This document shows positions 55,180 to 64,000 of a DNA stretch of 64,000 nt, piece after piece. A model generated the notes under the pieces. That model was given only the letters and a program-made list of their open reading frames with translations. It made no database searches and was not told where the DNA came from. The DNA is from JAVBRU01 sp031547595. Its GTDB lineage: Bacteria > Bacillota > Clostridia > Christensenellales > Aristaeellaceae. The stretch lies in contig JAVBRU010000017.1 in NCBI GenBank assembly GCA_031547595.1, positions 1 to 64,000 of the forward strand, written 5' to 3'. How positions within the stretch are numbered: position 1 is the first letter of the stretch; each line of letters starts with the position of its first letter. The translations under genes and the position numbers were made by a program.

Positions 55180-57984
55180 ATGCGTGCGAAGCGGGTCTGG
55201 CTTGTGGCGATGATGCTGAGCATCCTGATATCCCATGGAGCGTTGGCGGAGGGAACCGTTGCCGCGCGTATTACTTATACAGAGTATATTGCAGGCCACG
55301 CCGGTGCACCGCGCCCAGATGGCGTTTTGGAAGCCGCAGGGCAGGGGGAACCGCAGCTGCTGGATGGGCAGAGTGCCTGGATCGCCAAGGAAGAGGAAAC
55401 CCTTACCTTCACGGTGGCCTGCGAAACGGCGGGGCTCTATAACGCAGGAATCCTGTATTATCCAATCACAGCCAAGGGATTGAACATTGAGTTTTCTTTG
55501 GAAATTGACGGCGCGCTGGCGTTTTCGGAAGCGCAGTATAATACCCTTTACCGCATCTGGGAGGATAATCAAGCGCCCGGCACACGCCGGGATGCCGCAG
55601 GCAACGACATCATCCCCGGCCAGCACGAAGCGCCCGCGTGGGTGTCCGCCTGGGTGGAGGATCACACCGGCACATACGCCGCGCCCTATCTGTTTTATCT
55701 TTCCAAAGGCGAGCATCAGGTGACCTTGACTGCGCGGCGTGAAGCCCTGGCTGTGGCAAGACTGTGGTTTGAGAACGTCCAGGCTTTGCCTTCCTATGCC
55801 GCTGTGGCGGCAGAATATCAACAAAAGGGCTATACCGCTGCGGCGGTAGATACCATCACGCTGGAGGCCGAGCAGGCGCTTCGAAAGTCCGATTCTGTGC
55901 TCTATGGCCGTACCGACCGTTCCTCGCCGCTCACCACGCCCTACAGCCCGCTGTATACCCGGCTCAACACCATCGGCGGGAGCAGCTGGAACACCCAGGG
56001 ACAATGGATCGAATGGGCTTTCTCTGTGCCCGAGGACGGCTTATACAAAATCGCGTTCCGCGCGCGGCAGGATGTACTCAGCGGTTCTTTCACCACGCGA
56101 AAGCTGTTTATTGACGGAGAGATTCCCTTTGCGGAGCTTGCGGACATCCGTGTCAATTATGAAATGAACTGGCAGAACATCGAGCTGCCCTATGAGATAT
56201 ATCTGACAGCTGGCGAGCATGTGCTGCGTATGGAGGCTACCATCGGAGCACTATCGGATATCGTGGCGCTGGCGGAGGAGGCGGTGTATCAGCTGAACGC
56301 CGCCTACCGCCGGGTGGTGATGATGATGGGTACCACACCCGATCTTTACCGTGATTATATGCTGGAGGCCAACATCCCTGAGGTATTTGTCATTTTTGAG
56401 GAACAGGCCAAGGTGCTGGCGCAGTGCGATGCGCAGCTTCTTGCCATCACGGGCAAGCGCGGCAGCATGAATGGCATTTTGCAAACGCTGACCGTGCAAT
56501 TGCAGGAGTTTTGCAAAAAACCCGAGACCATTCAAAAGCGCTTGAGCGCTTTCAAGGACAACATCGGTTCCCTGGGCGCGTGGCTGGTGCAGATCAAGCA
56601 GCTGCCTTTAGAGCTGGACAAAATCTATATCCTGGGCGCGGATGCCGAAGCGCTGTCCAAGGCCGAGGCCGGCATGGGCGCACAGCTTTTGCACGAGCTG
56701 CAACTGTTCCACTCCTCCTTTGTGGTGGATTACAGCGTGATTGGCGCGCTGGAAAAGAGCGACGACCTTCGCACCATTGAAGTGTGGGTATCCGCCGGGC
56801 GTGATCAGGCCAATATTATCAAGCAGCTGATCGAGAATTCTTTTACGCCCGAGAGCAACATCACCGTCAATTTGAAGCTCGTGCAAGGCCAGCTGATGAA
56901 CGCCACGGCCTCCGGCGCGGGGCCGGATGTGGTGCTGCAGCTGGGCAACTCGGAGCCTGTGAACTACGCCGTGCGAAAAGCCGCATACGACCTGACCCAG
57001 TTTGATGATTATGAAGAGATTGCGGCACGTTTCCGCGATAGCGCCATGCTTCCTTATCGGTTGGAGGGCGGCGTGTATGCCCTGCCGGAGACGCAGACAT
57101 TTTCTGTGATGTTCTACCGCACCGATGTGCTGGAGGAGCTGGGCCTAGCCGTGCCCACCACCTGGGACGAGATGGTGCATGTGATCGGCCGTTTACAGCG
57201 CCGCAATATGACGGTAGGCATCCAGCCGCCAAACAGCGCCGCAGGCTCGCACACCGCGCTGTCCAGCATGGCGATGCTCTTGTATCAGCGTGGCGGTGCG
57301 ATGTATCTGGACGGCAACACCCGCAGCGGCCTCAGCTCTCAGGAAGCGAAGGATGCGTTTGCACTCTGGGTATCGCTGTATGTGGACTATAAATTGCCCG
57401 TCAAGTATGACGCGCTCACGCGGTTTAGAAGCGGCGAAATGCCCATCGTGATTGAGGATTTTGTGTTCTATAACCTCCTGCAGGTAGCCGCGCCGGAAAT
57501 TCGCGGCATGTGGAGCTTTGCCGAGGTGCCGGGCACAGTGCAGGCAGATGAAACGGTGGATCACAGCGTGGCCAGCACAGGCATCTGCTGCATGCTGCTT
57601 TCTGCGGCAAAAGACAAGGAAGCTGCGTGGGAATTTATGAAGTGGTGGACGAGTACGGAAATCCAAACCCAGTATGGCAAGGATGTGGAGAACCAGCTGG
57701 GCGTGTCCGCGCGCTATCCATCTGCCAATGTGGAGGCGTTCACCAGCATGCCCTGGTCTGCGTCCGAGTTGAAGATTCTGAACGAACAGTGGGCGAACGT
57801 GCAAGGCATCCCGGAAGTGCCGGGCGGCTATTTCACCTCCCGGCATTTAAACAACGCCTTCCGCAGGGTGCTCAACTACAAAGAAAACCCCGGCGAAACG
57901 CTGCTGGATTATGTGAAGAACATCGATGCGGAAATTACCGTGAAGCGCAAGGAATTTGGGCTGGAGGTGAGAAGCGGTGAGTAG
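55180..57984 (+). CDS. Large modular extracellular solute-binding protein
   Basis: This 934-aa exported protein has a signal peptide (MRAKRVWLVAMMLSILISHGALA, no lipobox). Two beta-rich carbohydrate-binding-like regions follow (~30-210 with TFTVACETAGLYNAGILYYP, and ~225-375 with WIEWAFSVPEDGLYKIAFRA and YLTAGEHVLRME). A helical linker (~375-520) leads to a family-1 solute-binding domain (~525-934) with RTIEVWVSAGRDQANIIKQL, FSVMFYRTDVLEELGL and EFMKWWTSTEIQTQYG. It is about twice the usual length of a binding protein. The CBM-plus-SBP design next to YIP1 and DUF5696 genes is seen in Paenibacillus and gut Clostridia. The start was chosen at MRAKRVW; the frame opens at 55147. Confidence 0.85.
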   Translation: MRAKRVWLVAMMLSILISHGALAEGTVAARITYTEYIAGHAGAPRPDGVLEAAGQGEPQLLDGQSAWIAKEEETLTFTVACETAGLYNAGILYYPITAKGLNIEFSLEIDGALAFSEAQYNTLYRIWEDNQAPGTRRDAAGNDIIPGQHEAPAWVSAWVEDHTGTYAAPYLFYLSKGEHQVTLTARREALAVARLWFENVQALPSYAAVAAEYQQKGYTAAAVDTITLEAEQALRKSDSVLYGRTDRSSPLTTPYSPLYTRLNTIGGSSWNTQGQWIEWAFSVPEDGLYKIAFRARQDVLSGSFTTRKLFIDGEIPFAELADIRVNYEMNWQNIELPYEIYLTAGEHVLRMEATIGALSDIVALAEEAVYQLNAAYRRVVMMMGTTPDLYRDYMLEANIPEVFVIFEEQAKVLAQCDAQLLAITGKRGSMNGILQTLTVQLQEFCKKPETIQKRLSAFKDNIGSLGAWLVQIKQLPLELDKIYILGADAEALSKAEAGMGAQLLHELQLFHSSFVVDYSVIGALEKSDDLRTIEVWVSAGRDQANIIKQLIENSFTPESNITVNLKLVQGQLMNATASGAGPDVVLQLGNSEPVNYAVRKAAYDLTQFDDYEEIAARFRDSAMLPYRLEGGVYALPETQTFSVMFYRTDVLEELGLAVPTTWDEMVHVIGRLQRRNMTVGIQPPNSAAGSHTALSSMAMLLYQRGGAMYLDGNTRSGLSSQEAKDAFALWVSLYVDYKLPVKYDALTRFRSGEMPIVIEDFVFYNLLQVAAPEIRGMWSFAEVPGTVQADETVDHSVASTGICCMLLSAAKDKEAAWEFMKWWTSTEIQTQYGKDVENQLGVSARYPSANVEAFTSMPWSASELKILNEQWANVQGIPEVPGGYFTSRHLNNAFRRVLNYKENPGETLLDYVKNIDAEITVKRKEFGLEVRSGE

Positions 57985-58876
57985 GAGCAACCTATTGCAG
58001 GAAATGCGCAAAAACCGCGTTTCCTATCTGATGCTGGCGCCATTCCTCACGCTGTTCATCGTGTTCACGGTGGCACCGGTGTTGATATCGATGGGGCTGA
58101 GTTTTACCAGCTATAACCTGTTTGAAAGCCCGCGCTTTGTGCTGCTGGACAACTATCGCACGCTGTTTTTGCACGATGAGGTGTTCCTCACCGCGCTTCG
58201 AAACACGCTGCTCATTGCCGCCATCACCGGCCCTGTCAGCTATGCCGCGTGCTTCCTTCTGGCGTGGATGATCAGCGATTTTAAACCGCTGCCCCGCGCC
58301 ATCATGACCACTGTTTTCTATGCACCCTCCATCTCCGGCGCGGTGTTTATGATTTGGCAGATCATGTTTTCCTCGGACAGCTATGGCTATATCAACTCCA
58401 TTCTTACCAACCTTGGCGTGATCACCGATGCCATCAAATGGCTGGAGGACAGCCACTACATCATGGCGGTGGTCATCATCGTGTCTTTGTGGCTCAGCCT
58501 TGGCACCAGTTTTCTGTCCTTTATCGCAGGCCTTCAAAATGTGGATCATTCGCTGTATGAGGCGGGCAGTGTGGACGGCGTCACCAACCGCTGGCAGGAG
58601 CTTTGGTATATCACGCTGCCCTCCATGCGCCCGCAATTGATGTTTGGCGCGGTGATGCAAATCACGGCCGCGTTTGGCGCCGGGGACGTGAGTGCGCGGC
58701 TCGCCGGCCTGCCATCGGTAGACTACGCCGCGCATACCATTGTCAACCATATTACCGATTATGGGTATACCCGTTTTGAAATGGGCTATGCATCAGCCAT
58801 TGCTGTCATCCTGTTTATCCTGATGGTGGGCAGCAACAAGCTGGTGCAAAGTATGCTCAGAAAGGTGGGCAATTGA
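57977..58876 (+). CDS. CUT1 ABC sugar permease, MalF/LplB-like
   Basis: This 299-aa permease has six membrane segments, beginning LMLAPFLTLFIVFTVAPVLISMGLSF. The EAA loop region reads NVDHSLYEAGSVDGVTNRWQELWYITLPSMRP. The GTG start at 57977 has GGAGG 9 nt upstream and overlaps the binding-protein stop by 8 nt. It pairs with the next permease; no ATPase is encoded nearby. Confidence 0.92.
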   Translation: MSRSNLLQEMRKNRVSYLMLAPFLTLFIVFTVAPVLISMGLSFTSYNLFESPRFVLLDNYRTLFLHDEVFLTALRNTLLIAAITGPVSYAACFLLAWMISDFKPLPRAIMTTVFYAPSISGAVFMIWQIMFSSDSYGYINSILTNLGVITDAIKWLEDSHYIMAVVIIVSLWLSLGTSFLSFIAGLQNVDHSLYEAGSVDGVTNRWQELWYITLPSMRPQLMFGAVMQITAAFGAGDVSARLAGLPSVDYAAHTIVNHITDYGYTRFEMGYASAIAVILFILMVGSNKLVQSMLRKVGN

Positions 58877-59742
58877 TGAACAAGAAAGCCCACCGCCGTA
58901 CCAGCGCGCGCATCAACCGCAGCCGGGGCGGCAATATCATGTCGTTGTTCTTCCTGCTGGTGCTGGGTGCGTTTATGCTGCTGCCGCTGGTGTTTGTGGT
59001 GGTCAACGCCTTCAAACCGCTGGATGAGCTGTTTATCTATCCGCCAAAGCTGATGGTGAACAATCCCACGCTGGACAACTTCCGTTCCATGATACAGCTG
59101 ATGTCCCAAAGCTGGGTGCCCTTTTCCCGGTACCTGTTCAATACCGTCACACTGACGGTGCTGGGCACAGTGGGGCATTTGGTGTTTGCCTCGCTGGCGG
59201 CGTATCCCCTGGCGCGGCACAAGTTTCCCGGGCGCAATTTGATTTTCAGTGCCATTGTGCTGTCGCTGATGTTCTCGCCCGCGGTGACGCAGGTGCCAAG
59301 CTATATCATCATCTCCAAGCTGGGCTTACTGGATACATACCTGGCCACGCTGCTGCCCGCAATGCAGTATTCGCTGGGGCTGTACCTGATCAAGCAGTTT
59401 ATGGAGACGCTACCGGACTCCGTGATTGAGGCCGCGCGCATCGACGGCGCCAGCGAATGGCGTATCTGGGCCACGATCGCCATGCCGATGGTGAAGCCCG
59501 CGTGGCTGACGCTGATCATATTGATGATCCAATCACTGTGGAACGCCATATCGCCCTATACCTTCAGCGAAGAACTCAAAACCATGCCCCAGGCACTGGG
59601 GCAGATACTGTCTGGCGGTATCGCCCGCACCGGCGTGTCGGCGGCGGTGTCGCTAGTGATGCTCAGTGTGCCCATCATCACGTTTGTCTGCTCTCAGAGC
59701 CGCATCATCGAAACGATGAACAGCTCCGGCATGAAGGATTGA
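58876..59742 (+). CDS. CUT1 ABC sugar permease, MalG/LplC-like
   Basis: This 288-aa permease starts MNKKAHRRTSARINRSRGGN, a basic cytoplasmic tail. Six membrane segments follow (MSLFFLLVLGAFMLLPLVFVVV and others). The EAA loop reads LPDSVIEAARIDGASEWRIWATIAMPMVKP. The ATG at 58876 shares one base with the preceding TGA stop, indicating coupled translation. It completes the importer of this locus. Confidence 0.92.
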   Translation: MNKKAHRRTSARINRSRGGNIMSLFFLLVLGAFMLLPLVFVVVNAFKPLDELFIYPPKLMVNNPTLDNFRSMIQLMSQSWVPFSRYLFNTVTLTVLGTVGHLVFASLAAYPLARHKFPGRNLIFSAIVLSLMFSPAVTQVPSYIIISKLGLLDTYLATLLPAMQYSLGLYLIKQFMETLPDSVIEAARIDGASEWRIWATIAMPMVKPAWLTLIILMIQSLWNAISPYTFSEELKTMPQALGQILSGGIARTGVSAAVSLVMLSVPIITFVCSQSRIIETMNSSGMKD

Positions 59743-59756
59743 AAGGGGGAAACGGT

Positions 59757-61871
59757 ATGCGGAACGTACGCCGCGTCTTGGCGCTGCTTTTCTGCCTGTT
59801 TTTGATTCCCGCGCCTTCCGCCCATGCCGTGACGGAGCGGACGGGTGCCTATGAAACATATAATTACTCCTTCGAAGGCGCAGCGGAGCTGGCCGCGGCC
59901 ACAGCCTACGTGCCGGTGCGCGTGGTACGCGCGTCGGATATGGGGCTGACCTCCTTCAAAACCCTGTCCGACCTGTTTGTGGACGAGAAAACCGGCGATG
60001 TCTGGCTGGCTGATACCGATAACAACCGCATCGTGCGGACAACTGTTGATTTTTCTGAAGCAGAGGTGTTTACTCATGCGGGCGGTGTGGCCTTTGCCCA
60101 GCCGCGCGGCGTGTATGTGTCCGGCGCGGATGTGTATGTGGCAGACACCGGCAACCGCCGCGTGGTGAAGCTGACACGGGACGGCGAAACCGTGGCGGTG
60201 TATGGCAAGCCAAACTCCCCGCAGTTTGCGAACGGCGTGGATTTTAAGCCCCAGAAGGTGGTCGTCACCGCGCAGGGCGAGATCAGCATCGTGTGCGAGG
60301 GCATCTATGAAGGGCTTGTCACCATCGATCAGGCAGGCGAGTTCCAGGGGTATTCGGGCACCATCCCGGTCAAGCCCTCGCTGTGGGATTTGTTCTGGCG
60401 CACGCTGTCCACCCGCGAGCAACTAAAAAGCATGACCTCCTTCTTGCCCGTCACCTACATCAACGCCGATCTGGACGAAAAAGGCTTTATCCTGGCCACC
60501 TCGCAGGCGGAGCAAAGCACCATGGCCAACTCCGTGCAGCGCCTCAACCCCGGCGGCAACGATGTGCTGATCAACAACACCGGCATCCCGCTGACGGGCG
60601 ATTTGGGCAACCTGTATAACGGCCGCGCCGTGGGCGCGTCTGTGCTGGGCGATATTGCATGCCTGGAGGGCGGCATGTTTGCGTGCGTCGATCAGCGCCG
60701 CAGCAAGATCTATCTATACAGCAGCGACAGTGAAATGCTGTTTGCATTTGGGGGCCTGGGCGGGCAGGACGGCAACATCACCGTGCCCTCCGCGATTGAC
60801 AACCTAGGCTTCACCCTCTACGTGGCTGATTCCTCCAAAGGGCAGATCACCATCTATCAGCCCACGGCCTATGGCCAATGCCTGATCCAGGGCATTTTGG
60901 ATTACAACAACGGCCAGTATGAGAGCAGCCGTAAAAGCTTCATGGAAGCATTCCGCTATAATACCAACAGCGAGCTGGCCTACCTTGGCATCGGCAAGGC
61001 GCAGATGCGCGAGGGAGCATACAAGGACGCCATGGTATCCTTCCGTTTGGCTTCCAGCCGCATGTATTACAGCCGCGCGCTGGATCAATACCGCCGCGAA
61101 GTGTTCGACCGGAACTTTGGTGCGATATTTGCGGTGATCGCGATGGCACTTGTGGCGGCGGTGGCTGTGCCGCTGTGGAAGAAGTTCAAAAAACCCGGCG
61201 CACCAAAACCAAAGAAGGAATGGACGCCGCGCTCCCGCTTTGGCAGATGGGCGGACCGGCTGATGGAAAGCGTGGATTTTTCGATCTACTGCATGCTGCA
61301 TCCCTTCAAGGGCTTCCATGAACTGAAGTACGAGCATCAGGGCACACTGTCCGGCGCTACTACGATTCTACTATTGTACGTAGTGATGGCGGTGGTGCGC
61401 GGCACCCTGACGGGCTTCCTGTATGGCGGCACTACGGATGTCAATCCCTTGCTGACTGCCGTCACGGTGTTTTTGCCCATCCTCCTGTTTGTGGCGGCCA
61501 ACTGGTGCATCACAACGCTGATGGAGGGCGAGGGCAGGATCAAGGATATCTACACCGCCGTGTGCTATGGGCTGATGCCGATGGTACTGGGGCAGGTGGT
61601 GCTGTTGGTGCTGTCCAATGTGCTCACGATCGATGAGGGCAGCATCTATTATGTGCTGTACTATGGCCTGTGGATTTATACGATCTTCTTGCTGCTGGCC
61701 GGCAACATGCTGGCGCACGGGTTCACAATGTCCCGTACCGTGGCGGCGGCGCTGGTCACAGCGCTGGCCATGGCGATCATCGTGTTCCTGGCATACTTGT
61801 TCCTCAATTTGCTGTTTGAGGTCGGGGGCTTTGTGATGCAAATCTACCGCGAGATGGTGTTCCGTATATAA
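59757..61871 (+). CDS. NHL-repeat/YIP1-domain membrane protein
   Basis: This 704-aa protein has a signal peptide (to ~AHAVTE, residue 24). NHL-type beta-propeller repeats (~55-370) include DLFVDEKTGDVWLADTDNNRIV and GVYVSGADVYVADTGNRRVVKL. A short TPR-like segment (~385-440, GILDYNNGQYESSRKSFMEA), a membrane segment (~455-475, FGAIFAVIAMALVAAVAVPL), a basic linker and a YIP1-like membrane domain (~515-704) complete it. The ATG at 59757 follows AAAGGGGG; an upstream open frame to 59457 is a shadow of the permease. YIP1/NHL proteins accompany this type of importer, but their role is not known. Confidence 0.85.
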   Translation: MRNVRRVLALLFCLFLIPAPSAHAVTERTGAYETYNYSFEGAAELAAATAYVPVRVVRASDMGLTSFKTLSDLFVDEKTGDVWLADTDNNRIVRTTVDFSEAEVFTHAGGVAFAQPRGVYVSGADVYVADTGNRRVVKLTRDGETVAVYGKPNSPQFANGVDFKPQKVVVTAQGEISIVCEGIYEGLVTIDQAGEFQGYSGTIPVKPSLWDLFWRTLSTREQLKSMTSFLPVTYINADLDEKGFILATSQAEQSTMANSVQRLNPGGNDVLINNTGIPLTGDLGNLYNGRAVGASVLGDIACLEGGMFACVDQRRSKIYLYSSDSEMLFAFGGLGGQDGNITVPSAIDNLGFTLYVADSSKGQITIYQPTAYGQCLIQGILDYNNGQYESSRKSFMEAFRYNTNSELAYLGIGKAQMREGAYKDAMVSFRLASSRMYYSRALDQYRREVFDRNFGAIFAVIAMALVAAVAVPLWKKFKKPGAPKPKKEWTPRSRFGRWADRLMESVDFSIYCMLHPFKGFHELKYEHQGTLSGATTILLLYVVMAVVRGTLTGFLYGGTTDVNPLLTAVTVFLPILLFVAANWCITTLMEGEGRIKDIYTAVCYGLMPMVLGQVVLLVLSNVLTIDEGSIYYVLYYGLWIYTIFLLLAGNMLAHGFTMSRTVAAALVTALAMAIIVFLAYLFLNLLFEVGGFVMQIYREMVFRI

Positions 61872-61892
61872 GCGGGGAAGGAGGGATGCTTT

Positions 61893-64000
61893 TTGAAGAG
61901 CTATCATAAACGGCTGCTGGCGCTGGTGCTGGCTGCTGCGCTGGTGCTGGGGCTTTCGTCGGTGTTTATATCGGCGGTGTTTTCTGTGGATGCCTCGCAG
62001 CTGCATATTGAGACCGAGGGTGTCGCCAGAAGCGCGGACGGGCTGAGCCGCTCGGACGGTGTGCTGCCTTCTTTGGCGCAGATCAATCAGGACGGGTATG
62101 ACACCGTGTTGGCCACAGGCTTTGAGCAGGTGCTGGCGGATGAAAAGGCAACCCTGTATTTCAACGCCGCCACGGCAGAGGTCGCCTTGCAGGAGAGTGG
62201 CACCGGGCATATCTGGTATTCCAACCCGCAGGATCGCGCGCAGGAAACCATGGTGGAGGGCACCACGCGCCTGCGCCTTGGCGCACAGGTGACGGTGGCG
62301 TATTATGATGCCCGGGGCGCGTACGGGCAGATGGACAGTTATAACGATTGTATCGCCTATGGCAATATGACGTTTGAGAGCACCGAAAAAGAGCTGCTGG
62401 TGCATTATCGGTTAGGCAAAACCACCGTGACGCTGGCGGACGTGCCCCAGCAGATCAGCAAAGAGCGTATGGACGAGTTCATCGCCCCGCTGGATGACGC
62501 ATCCAAGGAGGATCTGTTGGGCAATTACCGCCTTGCCTCCATCACAGGCCAGGATCAATCCTACATCGACAAGCTGAAGGTCAAGTATCCCAACGTAGAA
62601 AACGGCGATGTGTATTACCTCACCAAGGATTCCACCCGCATCCTCAAAAAAATCCGCGCCTATCTGGATGAGTGCGGCTACACCTGGGATGACCTTGATT
62701 ATGACAACGCCGAGAACGGCGTGATCACCGAGGCCTCCTCCCGCGCGTTCTTTGCCCTCACGCTGTCTTACCGGCTGGAGAACGGTGCGCTGGTGGCCAC
62801 TGTGAAGGGCGATGCGCTGGATTATGATGCTGCTATCCCACCAAACGAAATCCGTATTCTGGAATATTTCGGCGCGGGCGGTAAAACAGAAAAGGGCTAT
62901 ATGCTGCTGCCGGACGGTTCGGGCACGCTGATCTATTATAACAACGGCAAAACTGCCGAAACGCCCTTTGCCATGCGCCTGTATGGCGAGGACACCGTCA
63001 GCAACACCAAGAGCGCCTATGTGGCGGATAAAAAGGCGTCCCTGCCTGTGTTTGGCATCAAAAACGGCCAGGCCGCGCTGCTTGCCACAGTGGAACAAGG
63101 CGAAGCGCTGTGCACGCTGTGCGCGCGGGTGGCGGGCATGCAAAATTCCTACAACACCGCATATGTGTCCATGATGGCTACCGCAGTAGACCGCATGACC
63201 CTTTCGGACACCCAGCAGATATATTTTGAAACCGAGCCCTACCGGGGCGATGTGACGGTGCGCTATCAGCCCCTGCCCGCAGAGCAAAGCAGCTATATGG
63301 GCATGGCGCAGGCATACCGCGCGACGCTGCTGGAAAACGGTACACTCAAAGCGGCCCCCGGCCCGTCCTACCCCCTTGCGGCGGATATCATCTGCGCCGT
63401 GCCCAGCACGGACATCGTGGCAGGTTTACCGGTGGATAGCATGGAGGCCATGACCTCTTATACTGAAGTGGCCGATATGGCGCGGACGCTGGCAGAGGTA
63501 TCGGGCACCGTGTGGCTGCGGCTGGAGGGTGCCTTGAGCGGCGGCATGGATCAAGGCGCGTTCAAGGGCATTTATGCCGAGGGCGCACTGGGCGGCAAGG
63601 ACGCGCTGCTTGCTTTGGTGCAGACGGCAAAGCAAGAGGGCTTTTGCTTGATGCCCGAAATCTATCTGGCCACGGCGTTCAAACAAAGCGGATTTTCATC
63701 TTCCCGTGATTGCGCGCGCGATCTGTGCCGCGATATCGCGGTGCGGTATTACTATGACTACCTCAGCCGCTATCGCCGGTATGACGGGCGCGCGATTTAT
63801 CAGCTGAACGCCCGCAAGCTGGCCGAAGCCACGGCGGCCCTCCAAAAAGATGCGCAAAAGGCAGGCATGGATTTTGCTTTAGTGGGGGATATCGGCAACA
63901 GTTTGTATTCGGATTTCACCTCCAGTGCGCCGCAGCACCGCGTGGCCATGCAGGAAGTACAGGTCAGCGCCCTGGCAGCGCTGCACGAAAGCTTATCTCT
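61893..64000 (+). CDS. DUF5696-type extracytoplasmic protein, cut by window edge
   Basis: The first ~702 codons of a frame still open at the right edge. It starts with a TTG at 61893 behind AAGGAGGG (7 nt). The N terminus KSYHKRLLALVLAAALVLGL is a membrane anchor or signal peptide. Sequence features are FEQVLADEKATLYFNAATAE, GHIWYSNPQDRA, EYFGAGGKTEKGYMLLPDGS with GTLIYYNNGK and ETPFAMRLYGED. These match the long DUF5696 proteins found in the same gene order (binding protein, two permeases, YIP1, DUF5696) in other Bacillota. Function unknown; a surface glycan-handling role is inferred from context. Confidence 0.8.
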   Translation, partial: MKSYHKRLLALVLAAALVLGLSSVFISAVFSVDASQLHIETEGVARSADGLSRSDGVLPSLAQINQDGYDTVLATGFEQVLADEKATLYFNAATAEVALQESGTGHIWYSNPQDRAQETMVEGTTRLRLGAQVTVAYYDARGAYGQMDSYNDCIAYGNMTFESTEKELLVHYRLGKTTVTLADVPQQISKERMDEFIAPLDDASKEDLLGNYRLASITGQDQSYIDKLKVKYPNVENGDVYYLTKDSTRILKKIRAYLDECGYTWDDLDYDNAENGVITEASSRAFFALTLSYRLENGALVATVKGDALDYDAAIPPNEIRILEYFGAGGKTEKGYMLLPDGSGTLIYYNNGKTAETPFAMRLYGEDTVSNTKSAYVADKKASLPVFGIKNGQAALLATVEQGEALCTLCARVAGMQNSYNTAYVSMMATAVDRMTLSDTQQIYFETEPYRGDVTVRYQPLPAEQSSYMGMAQAYRATLLENGTLKAAPGPSYPLAADIICAVPSTDIVAGLPVDSMEAMTSYTEVADMARTLAEVSGTVWLRLEGALSGGMDQGAFKGIYAEGALGGKDALLALVQTAKQEGFCLMPEIYLATAFKQSGFSSSRDCARDLCRDIAVRYYYDYLSRYRRYDGRAIYQLNARKLAEATAALQKDAQKAGMDFALVGDIGNSLYSDFTSSAPQHRVAMQEVQVSALAALHESLS

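Noticed and set aside
59457..59756. 5' extension of the NHL/YIP1 frame
   Set aside because: The frame is open into the permease gene but shows no signal peptide there; the ATG at 59757 has a ribosome site and a proper signal peptide.

Overview
The window looks like the chromosome of a carbohydrate-fermenting, obligately anaerobic member of the Bacillota (Clostridia). The evidence is moderately high GC, strong AGGAGG-type ribosome binding sites, sigma-A promoters (TTGACA-17-TATAAT), many CUT1 sugar importers, YesM/YesN-type two-component regulation, feoAB and an ECF sigma/DUF4367 pair. A gut Christensenellales- or Oscillospirales-like lineage would fit, but that is inference; no rRNA or tRNA gene was recognised. 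Several genes appear to start with TTG or GTG.

Layout. 1-2.7 kb: the 5' end of a secreted protein, a secreted protein with an internally duplicated domain, and an ArsR-type regulator. 2.7-6.2 kb: a heterodimeric ABC exporter co-transcribed with that regulator. 6.3-8.3 kb: an Fpg/Nei-like glycosylase, a palindromic MITE-like repeat and an exported metallo-beta-lactamase-fold protein. 8.4-13.3 kb: metal homeostasis, with feoA-feoB-Cys-rich peptide, then an SmtB/ArsR repressor and a CadA/ZntA-type P-type ATPase behind a perfect 22-bp palindrome. 13.3-25.9 kb (minus strand): a catabolic locus with an LplB/LplC-type importer, its binding protein, three glycerophosphodiesterase-family proteins, a FucI-like sugar isomerase, a ROK kinase, a GatZ/KbaZ-like protein, two HAD phosphatases and a PocR-domain AraC regulator. 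26-29.2 kb: a YesN/YesM pair.

29.3-49.5 kb (plus strand) is the most unusual part. A CBM9-like protein, a binding protein, two GH3 enzymes, two permeases and an MsmX/UgpC-type ATPase are followed by a dlt-like set: carrier protein, adenylation enzyme, MBOAT, DltD-like protein and a second adenylation enzyme. A third GH3 enzyme, a second CBM9-like protein and a parallel beta-helix protein come next. Three promoters here (before 29532, 44665 and 47206) share GTGCTGGATATTCCATTG, preceded by a second copy exactly 22 bp upstream, with a -10 box 19-20 bp downstream. This looks like one regulon, plausibly run by the divergent YesMN pair. The three GH3 enzymes share an EF-hand-like N-terminal motif and keep the nucleophile region, but seem to lack the usual acid/base glutamate. 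The second adenylation enzyme lacks the Asp that normally holds an amino-acid substrate's amino group, and the MBOAT ends in a DltX-like FxYxxF tail.

49.5-64 kb: a TetR regulator, a zinc-ribbon protein with ftsH, an ECF sigma/DUF4367 pair with a small secreted protein, and a third importer locus (934-aa modular binding protein, two permeases, an NHL/YIP1 membrane protein and a DUF5696 protein cut by the window edge). Only one sugar-import ATPase gene (37428-38540) serves the three importers in this window. A second notable point is at 19.3 kb: the binding-protein frame carries the N-terminal signature of the downstream phosphodiesterase, and an A9 run marks where a -1 shift would join the two.
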